A DNA stretch of 64,000 nt, taken from the NCBI GenBank assembly GCA_050287965.1, contig JBNKCX010000017.1, positions 62,001 to 126,000 on the forward strand, in the 5' to 3' direction. Under the pieces are notes generated by a model. That model saw nothing but the letters and a program-made list of their open reading frames with translations, made no database searches and was not told where the DNA came from. Position 1 is the first letter of the stretch. Each line of letters starts with the position of its first letter. This stretch comes from CBFDBF01 sp050287965. Its GTDB lineage: Bacteria > Pseudomonadota > Gammaproteobacteria > Chromatiales > Chromatiaceae. Positions 26,373 to 35,000 of this stretch are shown here, in pieces. Both the position numbers and the translations under genes were made by a program.

Positions 26373-27593
26373 TCACCTAGCCTCGATGGCGACACCGTCG
26401 GCAATCTTGTCACCCGGGTGTTCCACAATCCGTTCACCGGCCTTTAATCCTTCCAGTATCTCCGCCTCCAGGCCGGTACGGCGTCCGAGTTTGACCTGGC
26501 GTTTGGCGGCCACGCCGTCATCATCGACGAACACCGCCCAGTTACTGTTGTCTCTGAACAGGGCGGTCAGAGGCAGCTTGAGCACACCCTTGCCCTGCCA
26601 GAGAACGATGCTTACATCCACCTGAAAGCCGTGGGCGATGCGTGACCACTCTTCACGCGGGCTGGTGAAATCAATTATTACATTGACCCGTTGTTCTTCA
26701 ATACCGAGGGCCGAAACCTTGGTAAAGCCGAACGGCTCCACCCGGCGCACCACCCCCTCCAGGGGATTGTCGCCACCCCAGTTTTCGATAATGACGCGTT
26801 GTCCGGATTCCACCTTGACCGCATCGGAAGAGAGCAGATCGGCGACAATCTCCAGGTCGGCGGGGTCACCGATCTCCACCAGCGGTTCTCCGGCAGAGAC
26901 CACCCCTTCGCTCTTATGCAGGATCTTGAGAATACGCCCATCCACCGGAGCACGGATCGGCACACAGGAACAATCACTGTTCTTCTCCCGCGCCTCGGTG
27001 GGAGAAATCAACTGGGCACGTGCCCTTTCAAGCTCGGCCTGACGGGCCTTGCGGTTGGCTACGGCGGTTTCCAGGGCGGCCTGGCGAGCCTGCTGAGAGC
27101 GCTCCTTATCCTCCAGTTCCCGCGCAGAGATCACCGCATCCGCACGCAGTTTACGGGCGCGCTGGAGTTCGCTTTGAGCGAAGTCCAGTTCCACCTGAGC
27201 CTCTTTGACCGAGGCCTTGGCTAATACCAGATTGGCCTCGGCGGTACGGATATCAGCCCGCGCCTGGGCCTCGCTGCGGGGATCAAGCAGGGTCGGATCG
27301 ATCGGTTCGATCTCCGCAATCAGGGTCTGCTGCGCCTTTACCTCATCACCCACCTCGGCGCCGATGCGCAGAGCCCTGCCGCTGATCGGCGCTGAAAGCA
27401 CGAAGACGTCGCGCACCCGGGTTTCACCCTCCTCGTCCACCGTAACTGTCATTTCACCGGCCTGCAGGGCAATGATATCCACCGGGATGGGACTGGGAAT
27501 GAAGGCCCATATCAGGGTGACCACCAGCGTCAGACCCAGCACCCCCCAGAGCAGGATACGTTTTCGATGTGCGCTCATATTAAAATCGATCAT
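26373..27593 (-). CDS. HlyD/MacA-type periplasmic adaptor of an ABC exporter
   Basis: 406 residues. A single N-terminal helix (about 13-33) anchors it in the inner membrane. A biotinyl-lipoyl-like half (about 50-90, VDEEGETRVRDVFVLSAPIS), a long alpha-helical hairpin (about 100-205, rich in A, E, R and Q), the second lipoyl half (VPIRAPVDGRILKILHKSEG) and C-terminal beta domains (VEIGDPADLEIVADLLSSDA onwards) are in the expected order. It should bridge the inner-membrane permease and an outer-membrane channel. It follows the permease and ATPase genes on the same strand; no outer-membrane TolC-like gene is in the window. Confidence 0.9.
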   Translation of the reverse strand: MIDFNMSAHRKRILLWGVLGLTLVVTLIWAFIPSPIPVDIIALQAGEMTVTVDEEGETRVRDVFVLSAPISGRALRIGAEVGDEVKAQQTLIAEIEPIDPTLLDPRSEAQARADIRTAEANLVLAKASVKEAQVELDFAQSELQRARKLRADAVISARELEDKERSQQARQAALETAVANRKARQAELERARAQLISPTEAREKNSDCSCVPIRAPVDGRILKILHKSEGVVSAGEPLVEIGDPADLEIVADLLSSDAVKVESGQRVIIENWGGDNPLEGVVRRVEPFGFTKVSALGIEEQRVNVIIDFTSPREEWSRIAHGFQVDVSIVLWQGKGVLKLPLTALFRDNSNWAVFVDDDGVAAKRQVKLGRRTGLEAEILEGLKAGERIVEHPGDKIADGVAIEAR

Positions 27594-27665
27594 AAAATAT
27601 ATCCTGTTAACGCGTTGCGTACCTGTCTACCGGAGGAGATCAAAACACAACTTTAACACTCTTCG

Positions 27666-30029
27666 TCACTCGCGGGTCTTTAGGACCGCAATCAGATCAA
27701 GATGGTCAAGCCGGTTGCGCACCACCGCTGCCGAAACGAGAGTAGCCACCAGGGTGACCAGCACGGCAATCGCATTGGTGGAAGCCTTGATCACCAGGGG
27801 GATACGGAAAAGCTCCGAATCCATTGCGCTGGTTATAACCCAACCGAGCCCGGCTCCTATCAGGCACCCAAGGGGCAGGCCCACAAGGATCAGCAGTCCC
27901 GCCTCCCCGAGCAGAATGTAGGAAATCTCGCTGCGATGAAATCCCAATACACGCAAGGTGGCCAGCTCCCTGCCACGCTCCGAAAGTGCGATACGGGTGC
28001 TGTTATAGACCACCCCAAAACCGAGGGCGCAGGCAAAGACGGTAAAGAAGGAGACATAGATCATCAGGGTCTCCGCCATGGTATTGTTAAACTCCTCCAC
28101 AGCCGCCTCCTTCAGGATCACCGAGGCGACCTTGGGCAGCGCCTTGAGTTCCTTATAGAGATCCTTGACCTGTCTGTTGTCCACCAACAGGTTGACATAC
28201 TCCAGGCTGTCCCCCTCCTCCATCATTCGGTTGAAGGCGTTGATGTTCATATGGGCACTCATACCGATGTAGGTCTCATAGAGGTCGACCACGGGGATTA
28301 TCCGCTGCGGCCGCCGCCCCTCCAACACCTCCACGCGAACGCTGTCACCGATACCCACCCCCAGTTTCTCGGCCAGGACGGTTGAAAGCAGCAGACCATC
28401 GGGCGGCACCCGCACCACCCGCCCTCTGGCGTCATAGACCTGCTGCAACTGCGGGTTAGGCGGCACGCCCTGGATGGAACCCCGGTGGTTGTAGTTGCCG
28501 GCGCGGAACTCAACTCCCGTGCTACGCATCGGCTCGGCAGCCAACACACCCGGCATGCGCTGAAACTCCTGCAAAGTGGTATCCGGAGCGGTCTCCACAA
28601 GCCCCACCATCATGTCCTGGCGCTGGGCGTCATTGAAATAAACATCCACGATGTGCTCAGTGGAATCAAGCCACTGCAACGCCATGATCATCACCGCCAC
28701 CGAGAAGGCAATACCGATACCGGTAAACAGTGCCCGCAGTGGACTACGTTCGATCTGGCGCAGAATAATACGCGTCGGCTGATCGAGCCAGCGCATAAGT
28801 CTACTGTCGGAAACCCCGGTCCGGCGATATAGCGGCGGCGCGGGCGGCAACATCGCCTGCGCGGGAGGCAAGCGGGCGGCCTGTCGCACTGCACCCAAAC
28901 TGCCGGTCAGGGCGGCAATGAGACTGACCAGAGCCCCGACCGCGAAAACTTTTGTGTCGGGACGGAAGATCAGGAGTGGAAAACGATAAAACTCCGCATA
29001 AAGTTCGGTGTTGACCTTACCCAGCCAGGCTCCTACAAACCACCCGATAATGATGCCCACTCCAGCCATGGCCATCACCATCTTGGCATAGTGCCAACCG
29101 ACCTGCCGGTCACTGTAACCGAAGGCCTTCATCAGACCGATCTCACTCCGGTCGGTCGCAATCAGTCGGCTCAGCACCATGTTGCTGAGAAACGCGGCCA
29201 CGGCCAGAAAGATGGCCGGTAGAATACTCGACATGCGCTTCAGCATGCGGATCTCATTCATCAGAAACCAGTTGGAGATCTGGTCCGCACGTGCAATAGC
29301 ACCGCGCCCACCATAACGCTCAAGTAGATGGTCGAGTCGTTCTATCACGTTCTGAGGATTGGTGCCGTGAAGCAGCCCGAGACTTAGGTCATTAAAGGCG
29401 CCGTCGAGGTCATAGACCGCAGCAAGGGTTTCGCGGCCCATCCATATCACACCGAACCGCTGGTCATCGGGCATCAGCGCACCGGGTCCGATGGTATAGA
29501 TGTACTCCGGCGAAAGGGCGATACCGACCACGGTAAGGGTGCGCAGATTACTGTTCATGAGCGCTTGCAGGGTATCGCCCGGCTGCAGACCATGGGCCTC
29601 GGCAAAGGGCTCGCTCAGCACCACCTCGTCAGGATGTCCGGGGCTGACCAGACGGCCGGAGCGTAACACCAAACGGTTGAGGCGTGACTGTCCCTGCTCG
29701 GGGATAGAGACCAGTTGACCCATCACCGGCTCGTCGAAACCTTTGATGGAGAGTGTTGCCAGATATTTGATACGGTCATCCACGGAACGCACCCCGGGGA
29801 TGGCGCGGATCTGTTCCACCAGCCGCTGTGGAGCGCGTTTGACACTGGCAAAGACCTCGCCGAAACGCTGGCGCTCATAATAGGCGTCGGTGGTCGCCGT
29901 CAACGCCTGCAGGGCGGAAAGAGACATGACAAGTACCGCCACTCCGGAGGCGATCACCACGGCAATGGCCAGCACCTGACCTCGGAGTCGCCAGAGATCT
30001 CGCGTCAGCTTCTTATTCAGAGCGCGCAT
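27666..30029 (-). CDS. FtsX/MacB-type ABC transporter permease
   Basis: 787 residues. It has an N-terminal helix (about 15-38), a large periplasmic MacB-type domain, a group of membrane helices (about 265-375), then a second helix-periplasmic domain-helix unit (helix near 435, last helices about 650-775). This two-FtsX-domain layout is that of the long permeases (about 800 residues) that work as dimers with one ATPase. The substrate is not identifiable; relatives export lipids, lipoproteins, peptides or siderophores. It starts six bases after the ATPase stop codon and is followed by the adaptor gene, so the three genes form a tripartite efflux operon. Confidence 0.92.
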   Translation of the reverse strand: MRALNKKLTRDLWRLRGQVLAIAVVIASGVAVLVMSLSALQALTATTDAYYERQRFGEVFASVKRAPQRLVEQIRAIPGVRSVDDRIKYLATLSIKGFDEPVMGQLVSIPEQGQSRLNRLVLRSGRLVSPGHPDEVVLSEPFAEAHGLQPGDTLQALMNSNLRTLTVVGIALSPEYIYTIGPGALMPDDQRFGVIWMGRETLAAVYDLDGAFNDLSLGLLHGTNPQNVIERLDHLLERYGGRGAIARADQISNWFLMNEIRMLKRMSSILPAIFLAVAAFLSNMVLSRLIATDRSEIGLMKAFGYSDRQVGWHYAKMVMAMAGVGIIIGWFVGAWLGKVNTELYAEFYRFPLLIFRPDTKVFAVGALVSLIAALTGSLGAVRQAARLPPAQAMLPPAPPLYRRTGVSDSRLMRWLDQPTRIILRQIERSPLRALFTGIGIAFSVAVMIMALQWLDSTEHIVDVYFNDAQRQDMMVGLVETAPDTTLQEFQRMPGVLAAEPMRSTGVEFRAGNYNHRGSIQGVPPNPQLQQVYDARGRVVRVPPDGLLLSTVLAEKLGVGIGDSVRVEVLEGRRPQRIIPVVDLYETYIGMSAHMNINAFNRMMEEGDSLEYVNLLVDNRQVKDLYKELKALPKVASVILKEAAVEEFNNTMAETLMIYVSFFTVFACALGFGVVYNSTRIALSERGRELATLRVLGFHRSEISYILLGEAGLLILVGLPLGCLIGAGLGWVITSAMDSELFRIPLVIKASTNAIAVLVTLVATLVSAAVVRNRLDHLDLIAVLKTRE

Positions 30030-30035
30030 GAATCC

Positions 30036-30764
30036 TTACCAACTCATTTCACTGACCGGCAGGCGGGTTTCGTTGGTCTCGCTGTCCACCACCCGGCCGT
30101 CGCCGAAATGTAGAACCCGATCGGCCATACGTCCAATCACCGTGTTATGCGTAATCACCGCCGTGGTCGTACCCAACTCCTTGTTGACCCGCTCGATCGC
30201 CTCCAGCACCAGGATACCGGTCTGGCTGTCAAGGGCGCCGGTAGGCTCGTCACAAAGCAATACATCAGGGCGCTTGGCTATAGCCCGAGCGATAGCCACC
30301 CGCTGCTGCTCACCGCCCGAGAGCTGAGCCGGAAAATGATCAAGCCGCTCACCGAGCCCCACCAGGGTAAGCGCCTCCGCCGGGTCCATAGGCCGGCGTG
30401 CGATCTCAGTCACCAAGGAGACGTTTTCACGTGCGGTAAGGCTGGGGATCAGATTATAGAACTGAAAAACAAAGCCGACGTGGTAACGACGATAGAGTGT
30501 AAGGAGAGACTCGTCGGCCCCGGTGATCTCCGTGTCGCGAAACCGTACCCGGCCGCTGGTGGGGATATCCAGCCCGCCAAGAATATTGAGCAGGGTGGAT
30601 TTACCGCTTCCGGAAGGTCCAAGAAGCACCACCAACTCCCCCTCGAACAGATGCAGATCGACACCGCGGAGGGCATGCACATCTACAGACCCGGTATGAT
30701 ATACCTTGGTCAGCGCCTCCCCGGAAAGGGTGATTTCCCGTTGTTCAGTTGTGTCGGGTTCCAA
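30036..30764 (-). CDS. ABC transporter ATPase (MacB/LolD type)
   Basis: 242 residues with all nucleotide-binding motifs: Walker A GPSGSGKST, Q-loop in VGFVFQFYNLIPSLTA, signature LSGGEQQRVAIARA, Walker B VLLCDEPTGALDS and the switch histidine in AVITHNT. The FQFYNL and DEPTGALDS forms are typical of the LolD/MacB export group. It is the first gene of the operon with the FtsX permease and the HlyD-type adaptor, six bases apart from the permease, and energises that exporter. Confidence 0.95.
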   Translation of the reverse strand: MEPDTTEQREITLSGEALTKVYHTGSVDVHALRGVDLHLFEGELVVLLGPSGSGKSTLLNILGGLDIPTSGRVRFRDTEITGADESLLTLYRRYHVGFVFQFYNLIPSLTARENVSLVTEIARRPMDPAEALTLVGLGERLDHFPAQLSGGEQQRVAIARAIAKRPDVLLCDEPTGALDSQTGILVLEAIERVNKELGTTTAVITHNTVIGRMADRVLHFGDGRVVDSETNETRLPVSEMSW

Positions 30765-31007
30765 AAGTAACTACTCCTGCGGTTGCTACCCGCACCACGC
30801 CATGACCAGATCGCCGCCGGGATTTATATTAGCGGACACACTTCAATTCGAAGTATAGCCACCTCAATAGACCAGGGAATCCCTGAATAGATCCATGATA
30901 TCCGAGATGCCGCCCTCACGTCTTTATGTGAGCTCAGGCGAAAATGATGTTCTCGGTGACCCGTTGCTTGTAGCTACCGGATGCAACGAAACCTTAATGG
31001 CTGTTGC

Positions 31008-32093
31008 TCAGTTGTCGGTTAGCTCGGTAGCGATTCGATGGAACTCTGCCTGCAGAGCGATGAATTGATCGACAACATCAGGATCAAAATGACTGCCGGC
31101 GGCGTTGCGGATAGTCTCCACCGCCTCTTCGTGGGACACCGGTCTCTTATAGACGCGATAGCTGATCAACGCGTCATAGACATCCGCCACCGCCATAAGC
31201 CTGCCGGATATCGGTATATCATCACCTTTCAATCCACGCGGATAGCCGGTTCCATCCCACCGCTCGTGATGGGTATAGGCGATCTCCCTGGCCATCTGCA
31301 GAAAGTCGGTGGTACCCAGTTCCTGCTCTGCACGCATGAGCGCCTCGTAACCGTAGATGGCATGCTTCTTCATCTCCTCCCACTCATCGGGATCCAGTTT
31401 GCCCGGCTTGAGCAGGATATGGTCGGGCACACCCACTTTGCCGATATCGTGCAGCGGTGAAGTCTTAAAAAGCATTTCAATCATCTGGTCGCTCAGGTAA
31501 TCGCTGAACCGAGGGTGCTTTTTCAGCCCCTGAGCCAGTATCCGCACATAGTTCTGGGTGCGTAGAATATGTTTCCCTGTCTCCGCATCTCTGGTCTCAG
31601 CCAGCGAGGCCATGCAGTAAATCGCTACATCCTTGGTACGGTTCAACTCCTCGGTTCGCTCCTGTACCATGGTTTCGAGCATTTGATTCTGATCCGTAAG
31701 CAGTCGTCGCGCGCGATTAAGGGCCAGGTGGGTCGCCACTCGCGCCCTGACGATGGGCGGACTGATCGGCTTGAGAATATAGTCCACCGCACCCAACTCG
31801 AAGCCTCTCACTTCGTCGCCGACCTCGCTCTTGACGGTCAGAAAGATAACGGGGATATCACGCGTAACCGGGTTGCTCTTTAGCTCCCTGCAAACCTCGT
31901 AGCCATCCATATCCGGCATCATGATATCCAACATAATCAGGTCCGGAAGCGGTTCGGCGTTGGCGAGGCGCAAGGCATGTTTGCCGTCCTTGGCAACAGA
32001 CACCTTATATTCACCATTGAGCAACTCCACCACAACGTCGATAAAAAACTTCTCGTCGTCGACTACCAATATCTTGGCTTTTTCTTTTCTCAT
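31008..32093 (-). CDS. HD-GYP response regulator (c-di-GMP phosphodiesterase)
   Basis: 361 residues. Receiver domain (about 8-125: ILVVDDEKFFID, phosphoacceptor in IMLDIMMPDMDG, lysine in DYILKPISPP), a helical linker and an HD-GYP domain (about 155-350) with SPLHDIGKVGVPD, the HHERWDG segment and GYPRGLKG. It should hydrolyse c-di-GMP when phosphorylated. The ATG overlaps the stop of the four-sensor hybrid kinase (ATGA, 32090-32093), so the kinase and this regulator are translationally coupled and almost certainly a cognate pair. Confidence 0.95.
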   Translation of the reverse strand: MRKEKAKILVVDDEKFFIDVVVELLNGEYKVSVAKDGKHALRLANAEPLPDLIMLDIMMPDMDGYEVCRELKSNPVTRDIPVIFLTVKSEVGDEVRGFELGAVDYILKPISPPIVRARVATHLALNRARRLLTDQNQMLETMVQERTEELNRTKDVAIYCMASLAETRDAETGKHILRTQNYVRILAQGLKKHPRFSDYLSDQMIEMLFKTSPLHDIGKVGVPDHILLKPGKLDPDEWEEMKKHAIYGYEALMRAEQELGTTDFLQMAREIAYTHHERWDGTGYPRGLKGDDIPISGRLMAVADVYDALISYRVYKRPVSHEEAVETIRNAAGSHFDPDVVDQFIALQAEFHRIATELTDN

Positions 32094-35000
32094 CGCCTGG
32101 TACCCGTCATATCCGCAATCAGCTTCTCTAAAAGAAGCAGCGCATTATCAAAGTCATAATCATTAAGTCGCGCGTTGATCTGTTCCAAGTGTTTTCGTTG
32201 TTCCGTTTCAAGCAAAAATCCGTCGAGCTGCTTCAATAGTTGCCGGGCATCCGGGTTACCCTCCTTGAGCATCTGTTGAAGCCGCAGAAACAAATCATCC
32301 TGATCGCCGTCGGGCACAACCTCTTCGTCTTCGGCCGCTACTGATGAAACTTGTTCCTTATCAGTTAACAGGATGGAAAGACCATTCAACAGCGCATTAA
32401 AGGCCTCATCAAATGATTGCGGCAATCGGATTTCAACCGCCTCCTTTTCCAACAACGCCTGCTCCAGACTCTCCGTCTCCTGCTGTAACGTTCGCGCACC
32501 AATGTTTCCAGCCACACCTTTCAACGTATGCAGCACACGACGCGCATCGTCGCTCTTACCCTTAGCCAACAACATCCTGATTTTTTGCACGGTATCGCGA
32601 TGATTAGCGACAAACTCACCGAGAAGTTTAAGAAACAGACGCCTGTTACCGCCGATCCTCTCCAATCCCCAGTTTAGATCAACACCTGGAATTTTTTCCG
32701 GGAGCTCAACATCATCCGCCACTCCAACCCGTTCCGGCGCCTTATCCGTGACCGTAAGCCAACGGCTTAATGTTGTAAAAAGCTGTACCGGATCAATCGG
32801 CTTGGGAATATGCTCATCCATACCGGCTTCCAGACAGCGCTCCCGCTCGCCGCTCATGGCGTGAGCGGTCATGGCGATTACCGGAAGATTTTCGTAACTC
32901 GGTTCCGCGCGTATCCGTCGTGTAGCTTCATATCCGTCCATATCCGGCATTTGAATATCCATCAACACCAGATCGTAGCTGCGTTCTTTTAGAGCCTTGA
33001 GCGCCTCGCTACCATTCCCGGCAATATCCACCGCCAATCCCATTCCCAGCAGAATCTCCTGCGCCACCTGTTGATTAACCACATTATCCTCTACCAGCAG
33101 TACCTCCCCGGAAAGATACTTCCCACCCACTCTTACAGGCGGCCCGGCCTTTTCCTCCCCGCTCTTTTCCAGAACGCGAATCACGGTATCGAACAGGGTC
33201 GAAGGGCTCGCCGGCTTGATCAGGAAACCATCCAGCCCGGCCGCCTCAACCTGGCGCATCACTTCTTCCCGCCCGTGCGTTGTTACCAGAATCACCGCGG
33301 GAATTGACTTGAGGCCAACACCCCGCTTGATCTCCCTCCCGGCATCCACACCGTTCAGTTCCGGCATACGCCAATCCATGAGTATCAGCCGGAAAGGCTG
33401 GCCCTCGGCATCGGCCTGTCGCAATAGACGCAACGCCTCCAGGGCGCTGCTTGCGGTACTTACCTTGAAGGTAAAGGAAGCAAGCCGCCCGCCAAGGATA
33501 TCCCGCGCCGACGGGTTATCATCCGCCACCAGCACGCGCAGACCGCGCAGGTCGGGACCCGGCATCCAGTCCCGCTCCGCCGTATCGCCGATCTCGAAGG
33601 GCAGACAAAACCTGAAAACGCTGCCCTCTCCCGGGACGCTTTGCGCCACTATTTCTCCCCCCATGAGTTGCACCAAATGCTGGCATATACTTAGGCCAAG
33701 ACCACTACCCCCATAGCGACGCGTGGTGGAATCATCCAACTGGGTGAAGGCCCCGAACAGACGCGGTATCTGCTCCGCTTCGATACCGATTCCGGTATCA
33801 CTTACCGTAAAGCACAACCTTACCCGGGTCTCATCTCGGTGCTCCAGCTCTACGTTTACCTGTACCTCACCCTGTTCGGTAAACTTAACGGCGTTACCCA
33901 CCAGATTGATCAATACCTGCCCCAGGCGCAACGGGTCTCCCATGAGACTGTCGGGTACCTGGGGATTGCGATTAAAGTAAAGTCGCAGCCCCTTCTCCTC
34001 CGCCTTTGTCATGGTGAGGTTGGCCAACCTCTCGTAGACCTCGTCAAGAGAGAAAGGAACGCACTCGATCTCCAGTTTACCCGCCTCAATACGCGAAAAG
34101 TCGAGGATGTCGTTAATGACCCCCAGAAGCGCTTGAGCTGATGCATGGATCTTATCCAGGTAGTGGTACTGGCGGGTTGACAGCTCGGTTTGCAAGGTAA
34201 GGTAGCTGAACCCCATAATGGCATTCATGGGCGTGCGAATTTCGTGGCTCATGTTGGCCAGAAAGTAACTCTTAAAGCGGTTTGCCCGCTCCGCTTCCGC
34301 CTTGGCCACCGCCAACGCCGCTTTCTGCCGACGGGTCTGCGCCACCCATAGCAGGGTGAGGAGCAACAGCGTCGCCGCTCCCGCCACCACCTTCCACAAC
34401 AGGGCATAATTGACCTCCACGTCATAACGGATCGCCAGGGATTCCTGGCGGATGGAGCGACGCTCATTTTCGTCAATGGCGTCCAGGGCCTTATCAAGAA
34501 TGGCCACCAGTTCCGGCCAATCCTTGCGCACACCGATAGCCAGATCATTGACGTAAGGAGTGGGTGCCGCCACCTTTATGTTGCCCAACCCCAGCTTGTC
34601 GATCATATAGCTGCTCAGGGTCAGGTTCCCCACGTAGGCATCCACCTGGCCGGAGGAAAGCGCCCGCAACGCTTCGCCGGTAGTGTCCACCAGTTTCAGC
34701 TGCAGATCAGGATGGTTTGTCTGCAGATACTCCTGGGTGATGTAGTCACGCTCCACCGCCACCCGCGCCCGGCCCAGATCTTCAATACCGGTAATCAGTG
34801 GTGCCTCCTGGCGGGTAAAAACCATCAACGGAAAATGCAGGTAAGGTTTAGTAAAGTTAAGATATTGGCGCCGTTCAGCGGAAGGGGTAAGAGCGGAAAG
34901 CACATCAATTTCCCCTTCCCGCACCCGAACCATCACCTCCGCCCAGGATAGATCGGTCTGGGGAATCATCTCCACACCGGTCATCCCTTCGAGCCGTTCC